Source: Phlebotomus papatasi
Taxonomy: Eukaryota > Arthropoda > Insecta > Diptera > Psychodidae
DNA length: 64,000 nucleotides
NCBI RefSeq assembly: GCF_024763615.1
Contig: NC_077224.1
Location: 43,720,712 to 43,784,711, forward strand
Direction of reading: 5' to 3'
Positions 24,290 to 36,104 of the stretch are shown piece after piece. The notes under the pieces were generated by a model, which was not told where the DNA came from, did not search any database, and worked only from the letters and a program-made list of their open reading frames with translations. Each line of letters opens with the position of its first letter. The first letter of the stretch is position 1. The position numbers and the translations under genes were made by a program.

Positions 24290-26885
24290 GTTAGAATCGT
24301 TAGAATTTTACTATCCCCTTTTTTAGAGCTTTCGACACAATCGGTCTTTTTCTCTGTGGTCAAGTACAGCCAGACACCTATGGATTTCGTTTGGTAAGGG
24401 TCTTTAGTAAAAGAATTGTTAAAAACGCCGATCGGCATGCGTTCGAAAGGTGATGATGTTCCGTCAAGTGTTGCGTAAACCGTCGCATTTTCTGTCTTCT
24501 GCAATCACTTTACTTTTAAGCAATATTGTGTGAGTATTTTTTTCCTGGGACAGCGTAATGACAAATCATCCATTTATTCAGTATACAACTCATATAATCT
24601 TCTCAGTGGAAAAGAAAAGAAGAAGTGTAATCAACAGACTAAAGGAATAAAAAAAATCTTTCATCTTTTTTTCTGCGATCCTTCCTCTTCATCTTCTTAT
24701 GAAGTCATTGAAGCTGGGTGCTTTTCATATCTCTCTTTCAGCTCGCCACTCGCTTGTTTATTATTTTAGATCACTTCTTTTGTGCTGAGTCCACAAGACT
24801 GGATTTTTCCTAAGGAAAGCTTTTTTCTTCCTTTGAGCATTTTTAGGAGAGATATTTCTCTCACTTTTTGCAAAAAATTTAATAAGAAAAGGATTTCGCA
24901 ATCTTTGGAAAAAAGAAAAAAAAACATCTTGTTCTACATTGCATATTTTTAGTCAAAGACGCTTGAAGGTTAAGTGAAAAGAATTTTCTTATTGTCTTAA
25001 GAATATATTTCTCTGTCGTAAAATTTTAATAAATACTCTCGGGATTGAAATCATGAATTTTCTTTTCTCAGGAAAGTTTGTTTTTCCCGAGAGAAGTATG
25101 CTTGTTATTCTTTAATTTTATTCACAACTCCATTATATTCTTTTAATTTCCTCTCATCTCCTCTGAGACATTTTTTTGTGTCAACCAAAAATAATTCTGT
25201 GGTCATCTTGTACCTTCCTTGAAAATTTTCCATTGTTTGTATCTTCCTCCTCCAGCAAAATATTTCCCAAAAATTTCTCCTCAACCAAAATAAACTGAAA
25301 ATTGGGGAGAAAGTTAAAAGAAATTTCTGTCTATAGGGATAAGGAATGCCCAAGTTAATTCATTTTAGCTTTACTCAAGAACCAAGAATCTGGAGATGAT
25401 TTGAAAAGCAAACTGAGGCAAGATATCAAAAGAATACATACCAGCATTAAAGAGATTAAATCCAATGCATAATCTATTGAAACTATTGTCAATGCTATAA
25501 AATTTCAAAGATAATGTCATGGTTGGTTATTGTTGAGTTTTCGTACTTGAATTTCTTTGCCCTGTGATAAGCAAACATAAAATTTCTCCACTCTGCATTA
25601 AATTTCTTTTTTATTATTCATTCCATCCACAGTAAATTTATTTTGAGTCTTCTTGGGATAATAATAATTAAATTTTTAATTGAAGTCCTCGAAGCGAATT
25701 TTTGTTCCTTTATTAAATTTCATTTGAATACGCGGCGGTTGATCGCTTTGGGGCATGAAGAGCGCACCATGGAATTTTTCTACCATTATGTACCAGCACC
25801 TTGTCATAAAATCCAGAAGGGAGAGACATAAACGTTTGTTTGAATATTGAAATTAGAATTTTAATGTCCTTTTGCCTCACCGGTTCCTTCGCCTTTCAGC
25901 TCACCTGACATTCTGCTCTGACAGTTGATAAGGTATGAAAGGTGCCACTGTGAGTATACAATTTTCATTTTAATAGGACGTCCAAGCACTGATTTTGTCT
26001 ATTCTACTTCTTTTATGCGAATTAGCACGTTTTATTTTTTTTTAACAAATTACTAAGACGATAAGACGATGCTCTTAATTTGACTTTAATTTAAATCACC
26101 AAAAATTGTTAATACCTACTATCAGAAATGTTGACTAAAAGCAAAATTTAATCGCTACACGATGCAACTGAAAAAGACCTAAGAAGGTGCTCGAATTAAT
26201 TTATTCAAATACACTTTTGCGACTCTTTACAAACCTTGCTGCCTTAGAGTTCAAATGTTCAATGCATTTTTAATACTATATCTACTTATGATTACTAATG
26301 TATGTGATTCCATACTGTACGTTACACTGTACATCAAGGATCATGCACCAACTAAATTTTATAGTACTTATTTACTCTTGAGTGGAGGTAAATTGGTCTA
26401 GCAAAATTTTGAACAGAATCTTTAAGAATTTACTATGTTTTCATATAGTCTGAATATAATATAGTCTGAAACTATTGGCATCAGGTATTATTTTCAGTAA
26501 TTCAAATATGTACTTATATAACCTTACTAAATATGAAAAATAAAATCATTGATTGTGACTAAGTTAATGAATTAAATTGTAAATATATTATACCTTGTTA
26601 TGTTTAGTAAGGTCAGTGAATTATAGAAGATTTACTAAAACCTAGTATTTCGATTGCCGATTACTAAGTGGGCTTAGTATAATTTACATAATTAATTTTT
26701 AGATTAATTAGTTTTATTAAATTATTTACGGTATGGAGACATCCAATCTCCAAAACGTCGTAAGAGGTGGAAATAGAGAAGTTTAAAAAAGGTCTATACC
26801 GTGTTTCTTTGACTATAAATAAATTATTTACTTTCAATATGACACTACTTTCCTAAATAAGAGAAAAGTATTGCATAAATATAAT
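24290..26885. other. Unique DNA, no gene recognised
   Basis: Moderately AT-rich, with an island at about 25.6-25.95 kb and strongly AT-rich DNA at 26.1-26.75 kb. Frames up to 139 codons overlap the end of the adjacent mosaic repeat (24085-24504 minus) and carry no domain. Confidence 0.4.
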
Positions 26886-27107
26886 TAGGGGAAAGTGTCC
26901 ATCCTTCGTACGATCTCAAGCTTTGCAATGACTAAATTTTTCCTGTTTCTGAATAAATGTGACTCCGCAATATAATTTTAAAAACTTGGCACTTTCTCTT
27001 AGTTTTTAAAATATGGTTGCAATAAGTCATATTTATATTAAGAAACATGGAAAAAATTTAATCATTACGATGCTTTGGATCATACGGAGCTTGGGCACTT
27101 TCCCCTA
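26886..27107. mobile_element. 222-bp MITE, TAGGGGAAAGTGYCC ends
   Basis: The left TAGGGGAAAGTGTCCATCCT is mirrored by the reverse-strand TAGGGGAAAGTGCCCAAGCT. It shares CATATTTAT..AGAAACAT with the copies at 40987 and 60599. It is non-coding. Confidence 0.85.
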
Positions 27108-27119
27108 GATCTTATTGTA

Positions 27120-27373
27120 CACTGAGAAAAAAACGAGGGTACGATTAACTTTTCTTCCTCATAACTTTAACACTTTTTAGGTGTAAAAATATATCAACAT
27201 TTTTTAATGTTAATTTTACACATTTTTAAGGGCAGAAATAACACAAAAAGCGTAACTTTAACCCCTAATACATCTAAAAAGCATAATATTTACACCGATT
27301 TCGGATCAATACTGCAGGGTAAAATTAACATTTCCGGAGTGTTATTTTAACTTTCTCCGATTTCTCTCAAGTG
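27120..27373 (-). mobile_element. CACTGAG-family MITE, copy 3
   Basis: The order of internal blocks is reversed relative to the copy at 3125: TTTTACACATTTTTAAG first, then ACACCGATTTCGGATCAATA and CTGCAGGGT. TA flanks both ends. It sits 12 bp from the preceding MITE. Confidence 0.88.
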
Positions 27374-28527
27374 TACGTAGATATGGGGGACTTTGCACTT
27401 TCTTGTTCGTAAGCTTTTCATTAACTCTTGTACTTAAGGATAATCTTTACCGATATGATATACCAAGTCGGATCAGTGAAGAACATCTCTTTATGCTAAA
27501 ATTAAAGAAAAGTTTACAAACACCAGGTGGTGGACAAAATCAGATCTGCAGGGCAAAGTTATCCGCTTCAACGTGTGGCAAGAATTGTTATGGGTACACA
27601 CCAGAACATGCTGGAGCATCCTTCATCGCTTGTCTCCTGGAATGAGCCCCCATTGCCCATTCCAAGAGAGCCACGAATCTGGCGTCCTCCTCGCTTTACT
27701 CGTGAAGACCAACCCAGAGGAACCGATTCGATTGTGCCTTCGGTTCGGAATAACTCGTTGAGCACTCTCAACTCCACCTAGCGGAATTATAGCGATATCG
27801 TAGCTTCAAATTAGCCGTCGTTATAGCACCCCTGAAAGTTATTACCCCAGCTGAACGGTGTTTGGTACCGTTCACTTAGAAAAGTCTTCGTCAGGACGAG
27901 CATTCTCCCCCAACTCCTCCAGGCTCAACAGTCCTACTACAAATGGTACTTTTTATATTTGTGATTCTACTAGTTTTTCTAAAAATTAATTGTGTATACT
28001 AAAATTCATAAATTTTAGAAGACGTATAGATTCCTGAAATAAATTGTATTTAAGAACTAAGTCAATAAGTTTATAGAGAATTTCGTAAGTCATTAGAAAA
28101 GATCAATCACTCAGGGAAAGCTAATCAAAATATTTCCTGAGTTTCCAACCCTTATCAGTAGTGGTCAAATTTGTGCCAAAAAATCTAAAAAATATTAATA
28201 TTGCAGGCTAACCAAACAGTGTAAAGAAGTTCTCCCATTCTGCTTTATGATTTGGTTTATTCCTAACGATTCTCACAAAACAATTGTAAAGACTAAACTA
28301 ATACATGGGATTATATAAAAACGAAACGATTATTGATGAATAAATTTATCTATCTACCTTAAGAAGGCTTGGAGCAAGAGCCGAAATCTCTGGAATAAGT
28401 TGAGTTGATACGCTTTCCCTAAGTGATTAATCCTTCCTAACGACTTCTGGAATTCCCTATTACGATATTAACTATACGTTATACGTTGCGTCGGTTATAT
28501 CTTTCCTATAATTAGAATTAAACTACT
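27374..28527. other. GC-richer fragment at 27.53-27.95 kb in AT-rich DNA
   Basis: About 27530-27950 has clearly higher GC than its flanks and open frames on both strands (27527-27781 plus, 27568-27777 minus), but no domain is recognised. It is probably a remnant of a retroelement. A phrase AAGAAGGCTTGGAGCAAGAG followed by CCGAAA at about 28362-28388 resembles the arms of the fold-back elements at 35.2 and 40.4 kb. Confidence 0.3.
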
Positions 28528-29598
28528 TAGGGTAAGTGCTCATAATTTTGTCCAGTTTCTTATTTTGGACACTTTGAAGATAACATTGGACACTAAAAAT
28601 AAATTGATTAAAATGATGGATTTTTATTCCAATATTTGATGAAAAATGAATTCTATCTAAATATTTGTTCTTTTTGGAAGATTTTAACCTTAAATACGTT
28701 AAATTTTGAATATGATTTGAGTTAAAATTGCTTTGTTGAAAATTCAGTGTGAGCAATTGCTTACGAGAAATATGACAGAACTTCGTGGCTTACTTCAGTC
28801 TTATTTAGTTTTGGTGAAGTACTAACAAAGTTTGTTCGCTGTTTTTGAGTGCTATTATTGAATATTCATTGAATATTGTGTTGATTCACGTTACTGATGA
28901 TTTGTACATTTGACCTGAAGTGAGATTTGCCTTGTGAATTATATTTTTCGTGTGAAAAATGGGAAATTTTTTAAGACATTCACCAGTGAGGTGATGATTC
29001 TTATTTTGGACAGGTGTTTTTCTCACGAAATTTCGTGAAGTTTTAGCTTTTGTGATGACTAGGTTGGACAAATGCCTGGAGAAACAAAGGAGCATCATCT
29101 CTACGAAAGAGATGTAGCGAGAAATGTCCTGAAAGGCTCCCGGAAAGGTCAGGGAATGAGCGAATCCGCACGTACTTGGAGTATCGAAGTCAACTCACTT
29201 TAATGAATGATATGGAAAGTTTCTGGGCTTCTGTGACATTCTACGTTTCCCTTACATGAACAGGAAGAGGACTTAGTAAGATTGGTTCATCAAATGAAGA
29301 ACAATGGGCATCCTGTTGAGGCGGATTAGCTGTCCAAATTTACAGACAAGTTGTAAAAATTAATAACCAAGTTGTCCAAAATAAGAGTCAAATTCACCTC
29401 TACATATCAATTCATTTTTAAACGTATTAAAACTAATTTTAGTAAAAATGAGATGATAAATAGCTTGCCAAGTTTCTACACAATCCTTCTGAAAAGAGAG
29501 TAACAAAAAAAGTCAATTAGTATTGAAAATATCGCACTTCAAACTTGGGATATCGATGCTTATATGCAGACTGTCCAAAATTATAAGCACTTCCCCTA
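28528..29598. mobile_element. 1.07-kb TIR element, TAGGGTAAGTGCTCATAA ends
   Basis: The left TAGGGTAAGTGCTCATAATT is mirrored by the reverse-strand TAGGGGAAGTGCTTATAATT, both followed by TTG.CCAG/TTGGACAG. Subterminal TTATTTTGGACA words recur (about 28560, 29001 and, reversed, 29378). No transposase frame is seen. Confidence 0.75.
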
Positions 29599-29929
29599 TA
29601 CTATATTATTTAAAAAAATATAAAACAATTTATAAACTTATTTTTCTAAAATAATCTTTATAGAATTATACTAACTAGGGGAAATTTGGTGAAAATATAC
29701 TCAAAATTAGCCTCTGTAGATAAAAGATTCTTAATTAGGATATTCCAATGAAAACTTATTGCTCTGCAGTTTTACAAGAGACTGTTTTCCTTTTTTCTAT
29801 TTCGAAGTAAATTGTGCTTTCAGAGTCATTATATAAAAATGTTTTTCATAGGTTCACAGAATCACTGGGTTAAGTAATATTTGGCATGGAAAAAATTCTG
29901 AATAATATCCGGTTGAATATATTTTTAAT
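29599..29929. other. AT-rich spacer
   Basis: AT-rich, non-repetitive at this scale; nothing recognised. Confidence 0.35.
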
Positions 29930-30380
29930 TTCAATTTCAATTTTTCAATTTATTTAAAAACCACTACAAACAGGGTACAACCCTCTTACAAATGCGTGGC
30001 AAGCAAATATAGAAAATAAAGGATTTTTTAAACAAAAATAAGAAAAAAAGAGCAAAAGAAAAGATAGAAAATCAAAGAATTAAGAAAGAAAAAAAAATGT
30101 CACTGGTCAAGCCCAGTCTGGAAGTGCCTCTGGATACCCCGTGGTGCCGTACGAGCCTCACGAGGAAGAGAGAGATATAGTGAAACTCCCCTGACGAATA
30201 ACGTTTTATAAAATGTGTCCTGCTCCGCCCTTGGCACAATGAACCCCCGAACCCTCGCCGAACCCCCCCTCATCAAAAGGGAAGCCAGGTATTCCGAGGA
30301 TCGCGTCGATATTAGGCGGTGCAGGTAAACAAGGGCACGCATCTGAAGGAAGGATGGCAAGTCGCATCCGACAAACATAG
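29930..30380 (-). mobile_element. 5'-truncated LINE, C-terminus of reverse transcriptase ORF plus 3' UTR
   Basis: The minus-strand frame ending at 30100 reads LHRLISTRSSEYLASLLMRG, then SARVRGFIVPRAEQDTFYK, LFVRGVSLYLSLPREARTAP and a terminal QRHFQTGL. The pattern (leucine-rich helix, S-x-R-x-R, SLYxSLP, then a terminal F-x-x-x-L) is that of the C-terminal tail of CR1/Jockey-type LINE polyproteins, which is family knowledge. The 3' UTR ends near 29935 in an AATTGAA-type tandem tail. The rest of the element is missing. Confidence 0.75.
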
Positions 30381-30524
30381 AATTTTTATAGAAAATTATT
30401 CTTAAATTTCAATTTTTCTATATTTTTTGCTCGAATTACTTCAAAAACTTTTTTAAATTTTAAATTTATGAGCAAAATCTATGGTAAAAATTTGAAGCCT
30501 AGATCTCTTTTACCTAAAAAGATA

Positions 30525-30755
30525 TCATCATCATTTTCAAACGCTTATCCCTATTGGAGTCGCGGGTCCATGATATCCAGTTTAACAGCCTACGTCTGCC
30601 AATCCTCTGCCACTTCAGGAAGGTGTTCACATTCACAGTCAATCTCTAGGCGCTTCCAGGTAAGATCCTGAATTTGATTCAGCCACATTGTCCAAGATCT
30701 ACGCCGAGGTCGATGCCTCCTCACAATGGTTTGCATAGACGATATTGTGAAATTT
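30525..30755 (-). mobile_element. LINE remnant, same family as 22.7 kb
   Basis: The segments CCACTTCAGG, AGGCGCTTCCAGGTAAGATC and CGCGGGTCCATGATATCC match the 3' ends at 22715 and 47875. On the minus strand the tail is an ATG-type tandem (GATGATGAT). It is short and broken. Confidence 0.75.
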
Positions 30756-30908
30756 CAATTTGTGACTTTTTACCCCAGTCTTCTTCTTTGTAATATTTGT
30801 GAATTTTTTAATTTTTTTTAAATTGTATAATGAAGTTGTTCCAAATGAATTTTTGTGTTAAAAAAAACAATGTGATGTGTAATTAAATATACTAGACGTA
30901 ATTAGGTG

Positions 30909-31952
30909 CACACAGAGAAATTTTAGTGGCATAACAACTCCAAATGGTGTTGTCGGACACACCAACCTCAACCCCAAAATCAACTAACCCCAATTCGGTG
31001 TTCAGAATACACCAAGTGGTGTCACAAAGTAACTAACACCGGCTTTGGGTTTCTGATTACACCAATTTTACACCAATTATTAACACCAAATTTAGCGTTG
31101 TTGGAACACCATTGTGGATTTTGTATCACACCATCTCAAGAAAATATAGGTGTTCCTTTTACACCAATAAATGAAAAATGTCTACAGATTTGCAACTAAA
31201 ACTAAATGATCAAAGGATTTAGAATTAGGGCATTGGCATTCATTGGATCTGATTTGAAATTAAATTTCTGGGTGTTTCTATTTAAGAATTTTCCATTTTT
31301 CTTCGTGATTTTTATTAATTTTTGACCATTGTTTGAGGGCTTGGGGCCCTCCCTGGATGATATTCTCTGTATTTCAAAGCCATTTGGTGCGTGAAAATCT
31401 TTTTCCAACATTTAAGCCTGCGCCGAGATTTGAACACGCGACCTTTGTGATGACAGTCGAGCATCTTCCAGCTGCGCCACGAACTCCTATAATGTATTCA
31501 AAGCATATCGGGAACCGTTGCATCGGCACACACGATATTCCAAAATTAGAGATTACAATTAGAATTACAGATTTGCAACTAAAACTAAATGATCAAGGAT
31601 TTAGAATTAGGGCATTGGCATTCATTGGATGGGATTTGAAATTAAATTCCTGGGTGTTTCTGTTTAAGAATTTTTCATTTTTCTGTGTGTGTGGTCGATG
31701 GTGAGCGACGAACACCGTTTGGCGTTGCAACAGCACTGTTTAGAAAATTGATGGTGTTACTTTTGCACCATTTCAGAGATTTCTGTGGCGGAGTTAATAC
31801 AACACCGCCAAAGCATTTCATAGAACACCATTGATTCAAAACTAGGTGTTAATTTGGTGTGAATGCTACTACGTTTGGTGTTCAAGCAACACCAACACCA
31901 AATTCAACCCCAAATTCAACACCGCTTTCTCAAAATCACTTCTCTGTGTGTG
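30909..31952. mobile_element. 1.04-kb ACACCAA-rich TIR element with internal duplication
   Basis: The ends CACACAGAGAAA and TTCTCTGTGTGTG are inverted. Both flanks are packed with ACACCAA / TTGGTGT words. A segment of about 115 bp at 31187-31302 (beginning GATTTGCAACTAAAACTAAA) is repeated at 31567-31683, a 380-bp period. No intact gene. Confidence 0.65.
31415..31490 (-). repeat. tRNA-like segment inside the ACACCAA element
   Basis: On the minus strand GTGGCGCAGCTGGAAGATGC looks like a tRNA D-arm/A box, and GGTCGCGTGTTCAAATCTCG looks like a T-arm/B box about 35 nt later, close to tRNA spacing. CGAC/GTCG can pair between them, but the acceptor stem is poor. It is a SINE head or tRNA-derived segment rather than a working tRNA gene. 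Confidence 0.5.
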
Positions 31953-33601
31953 TAGTACTAAAATTTCTTATCTAGATATGGTAGAAAGGTCGAAAGAATA
32001 TCTCAACCAATTTGGGCAAGTTTAGACTGACTGGGAAGGTTCTAAGGATTCCGGAAAATTTGTAAAAGGATAAGAGAATTATATTTCGATAATCAATTTT
32101 TATCTGCAATTCGATTGGAATATACTTTTAGTTTTGGGGTTACTTATGAAGCCCTGTTCTAAATGGAATATAAAAAATGGGAGTAATCATTTGATAGGCA
32201 TCCTAGAATGGTGCAATATATTTTTTCAGATAACCAAAATATGTATATAAGAAAGATATTAAGTTGACATCCTAGGCTGACTTAATTTTGTATTTTTTCG
32301 TTAAAGTTCCGTTTTGTAAAATTGCCTCATCTTTCCCTATAATTGTTATACTCCAAAGTTCTACAAAGAGAAACCTCTCGGCCATTGGTATCAAAAGAAC
32401 CAAAAAGAACTCCTTTTGTTTATTTTCTTTTCTAAAGCAATATTCTTAAATCATTTGCTTCACTGAAGAATTATCATTGGAAATGTTTTAGAGGATTATT
32501 TGAGATAAATTGATATCACAGCATAATGATTGTGACACAGACTCAGTAAAAGATTCCGCTGAGCTGACTAATTGATTCTTCAAACGAAAATTTTGCGTAT
32601 ATCGTGAAAAGAGGTCGACAACGTCCATTCTTGCTGGAATGTTACCTCAACGCCGCTTCTCATTGAGATAACAAATTGTTTCATCTGTCTCTTTGTGGAT
32701 TTTTCTTGCGGGTTTCAGTGTTATTTTTTAATTATACCCATTTGTGTGCCGATCATGAGCTTTGAGGGGGGGCTTTTTTCCTGGGGCACGTCATCTCTCC
32801 ATTTCGAAGACATTTGGTGCACTTTGTGTGTGGCGAGATAGATTGCTGAATGAGACGAAATACAAGATGTTTCACTTGGAAATTTCTGAGCGCGAAAATA
32901 AAGAGTCTCAGTACAAATTTCTTTTTTTAACGTATTTCTCAAAAGAAGATTGAGGAAAGAGCTCTTATTTCACATCGACAGACAACAAAATGCAATCGTC
33001 TTAAGCTCTTACAAATCCGCACGGGACTCACGGAGATGGGTCTTGTGGACCACACACGCGAGCAGCTCGCGCCAAAGTAAAGTGGCTCCATCAGCTTCTT
33101 TCAAAAAAAAAAAAAAAGAATAAAATAAAAACTTGAACCAACATTTAAACTATGACTTTGACAGACACTCTGATTTTCTTCACCCTTTTCAATCCTCTTG
33201 CCAGAGCACCTTTTACTCCGCTTTCTGGCCATTTAATGTTTGGGAACTGAGGAACCTCCAGTGTCCTCCACTCTCTGCAAAATCTTCAAGACAATTTGCA
33301 CTCTGTGTCGGTTTGTTTGTCAATCTGCCAATCTTTCCCCAAACACCCGGCTCTTGAGAGAGAGGAATCACACAGAAGATTAAAACATCAAAAACATTCT
33401 TCTCACAGCCAAATGTACGCATTTTATGCAATATTTAAGGATTAATTCTTCTCTCTAGTGCCCTGACACGAGGAAGACATGAGATTTTAAAAGCAAACTA
33501 AAATGACTTTTTTGTGCAGGAGTGATCTCTTCAGCTTTAATGAAGTCGCATGGAAGTTTATTTATTTTTTTCTCATGCATTTCAATTTAATTTTTGACCA
33601 G
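31953..33601. other. Unique DNA, no gene recognised
   Basis: AT-rich to 32.4 kb, then a less AT-rich unique island to about 33.58 kb. Small overlapping frames on both strands have no motif. Confidence 0.4.
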
Positions 33602-34082
33602 TAGGGGAAGGTTTTCTCAGGCTTCGCACACGCTCGGACTGCGAACACTTCACGCTTTTCTCATGTTCCGTCACTGAGAAAAAAAAGTGGCTGCGATTAA
33701 CTTTTTTTCCTCGAAACTTTAACACTTTTTAGGTGTAAAAATATATTAACATTTTTTAATGTTAATTTTACACCTTTTTAAGCGTAAAATTAAGAGGAAA
33801 AAGGGTAACTTTAACCCCTAGTACGCCTAAAAAGGGTAATATTTACACCGATTTTGGATCAATATTGCAGGGTAAAATTAACATTTCCGGAATGTTATTT
33901 TAATTGTTTCGGATTTCTCTTACTGTTTAATGAATTTGAGGTATTTATGGTAATATACTTGAATAGTTAGTCCTAAGTCACACAATTCCTGAAAAAAAAA
34001 ATTCAGATTCATTAAAAGAATATGGGAAAAATATGAAATGTCTGTAGCCAGAGTGAGTGCGAAGCCTAGAAGCTTCCCCTTA
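33602..34082. mobile_element. TIR element split by a CACTGAG MITE
   Basis: The left TAGGGGAAGGTTTTCTCAGG..CTTCGCAC is mirrored by the reverse-strand right end TAAGGGGAAGCTTCTAGGCT..TCGCAC. A different, complete element (33672-33925) lies in the left half. Without it the two halves would resemble the copy at 3635. Confidence 0.75.
33672..33925 (-). mobile_element. CACTGAG-family MITE, copy 4 (nested)
   Basis: It starts CACTGAGAAAAAAAAG and ends TTTCTCTTACTG, with the same internal blocks as the copy at 27120. It sits inside the outer element at the GTTCC/TTTAATGAA junction. Confidence 0.88.
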
Positions 34083-34373
34083 GATCGATGACAGTAAGAC
34101 ACGGAAATGATCTTTGACTACATTTTCCTTTTAATTTCTGAATCCGAGCATGAGCTGAGCATGAATTCATATTGAGTTACTTCTAACTTTGGATGGGGCG
34201 TGACTTAAAATTAAATCCAGGTGGATCACACTAAAATTGCAGAATTTAATTTAAAATTTGCTTACGAGAGAAAGAATTTCCAATTAAAAACATATTATAA
34301 TTAATTTTTTTCACACCAACATGATAGAATTTTTTTTGTCCAAAATATCCCAATAATTTAGCCAATCAAAGAG

Positions 34374-34806
34374 TTATTGGTTAAAGTTCCAAATAAGATA
34401 AAATTGATAGCATAACTGCCCGATTTGTAGCGAATTGTTCACTTTTAGTGCAAAATCCACAAATAAATTCCTAGAGAGCAACGACCAAAGGCAAATCGTC
34501 AATGAAAATGCAATTTGGAATGTGTTGCAAATGGTTACAACATACACACATTTCTCTTCAGTATCAGGAGGAAGAAAGGATAAACACTGAGAAGAAATAA
34601 AAAAAAATAGGAGATTCTGCAGAAGCAAAATAGACAAGAATCTCAATGACAAAAATGCTCACAATCCGAATCAGCTGAACAATGAAACTATTGTGGCGGT
34701 CACCACGAAACATTATATTAACTGATTTCTGTTTTGTCGCCGTATTCCACGTTTCACATGCACCCAGGAACATGAAGTTGAATTTAATTACGCAAGAAGA
34801 GAACAT
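34374..34806 (-). pseudogene. Possible remnant of a membrane protein, two overlapping frames
   Basis: On the minus strand the frame 34564-34806 reads through RGDRHNSFIVQLIRIVSIFV and EILVYFASAE, and an overlapping frame 34374-34652 continues with hydrophobic stretches and SLLSRNLFVDFALKVNNSLQ. The frames meet at a run of T around 34597-34607, where a small length change would join them. The hydrophobic segments followed by a charged linker faintly recall an insect chemoreceptor, but I cannot identify a signature. It could equally be chance in AT-rich DNA. Confidence 0.2.
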
Positions 34807-35192
34807 CTATTAGCACTTAGCGCGAAAATAAATTACGCGCGAGAGTCCGTGAGCAATTGTATTAATTAACTTTGTTCTGGGATATAATCCATTTGTAAAT
34901 TCCATTCACGGAACTACAACAATGTACCGCATACAGATGGGGTGGAAAAGACATGCACTTTGAGGACTTCCTCATTGGACGATCAACTAAAACAAACACA
35001 CAAATTTTAATGTATCATATTTTAAAATTACTTTGTTGCACAATCTCACAACAAAAACCAATATATAAAGGTCCCATATTTAAGTTATGTATACCTAAGT
35101 AGCATTTTAACGAAAAATTTGAGTTTAAATTTGTCAGTTTTTGTATGGGGAGAAGAACCTATCATTAATGATGATGAACTGGCGCAATGTAC
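34807..35192. other. Spacer, nothing recognised
   Basis: Unique DNA with no supported feature. Confidence 0.3.
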
Positions 35193-35662
35193 TTTGAGAG
35201 GGACTTTCCGGTGTTCGCCAGTGAAACAGGGTCACCCTAAGATGAAAACACTTTTTGCGTCTTGCCCAGAGCTTTCGGTCCCGATGTAGACCTTCTTCAG
35301 TGGTCGACTAAATAATGTTCTCGCAATTACTCTTAGGGATCGTGAAGTTTAAGGGATACATATCACTCATCACTATCAGGATGTCACTGTGGGGTTTGGT
35401 TTTTCTTCTTAGGAGAACTTGTTCCCTAGTTTTTGTAACTAATTTTCACGAAATTTAGGAAGGAAAAATTTGATGTGAATTTTTGGCGTCTTTATAGTTA
35501 CATAGTTATTGTAACAGTATAAGAGTAATTGCGAGAACATTATTTAGTCGACTACTGAAGAAGGTCCACATCAGGACCGAAAGCTCTGGGCAAGACGAAA
35601 AAAGTGTTTTCATCTTAGGGTGATCCTTTTTCACTGGCGAACACCGGAAAGTCCCTCTCAAA
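35193..35662. mobile_element. Fold-back element A (about 143-bp arms)
   Basis: The left arm 35193-35335 and right arm 35519-35662 are long inverted copies (for example GGGACTTTCCGGTGTTCGCC and GGCGAACACCGGAAAGTCCC). Each arm carries the ordered motif CTGAAGAAGGTC, loop, GACCGAAAGCTCTGGGCAAG in one orientation. About 180 bp separates the arms. An antisense frame (35506-35820 minus) runs over the right arm but has no domain. Confidence 0.8.
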
Positions 35663-36104
35663 GAACCTATCATCTTGTCTTTCAAGGAAATGTACAAAAC
35701 ATAGAAAAGATAGAATAGAAATAGAAAAGATTTTCCAACCGAAATCCGAATAAATATTCCCGTTGCCGAGAATGCTTTCACCCGACAACAATTCCATCTG
35801 ACATTAATTGAAAATAACATGAGGGAACAGTCATGGTCTTTTTAGTACTTGAGAACAGTAATGTGCTAAAAAAAATATCCTAATTTTTTTCATTGGAATA
35901 TCACCATTATGGATTACAAGTAACTCATTTGCAAAAAGCAATATTTAAAAAAGTTGTTTTTCTTTTAAAAATTTTAAGTTGTTTTCCAACCGGTTTCTCG
36001 AACATAGATTTGTCAAGTAACTTTTGGCCGACACTGTCATTTTTTTTTAAATAGTTATGACAAAAATCAAGTTTTCTTTTAAGAATTTCAAAAATATAGA
36101 AAAA

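Noticed and set aside
24085..24504. 139-codon frame on the minus strand
   Set aside because: Its end half lies within a dispersed repeat that is non-coding in the other copies.
35506..35820. 104-codon frame on the minus strand
   Set aside because: It runs over the right arm of a fold-back element, and the matching left arm has no equivalent frame.
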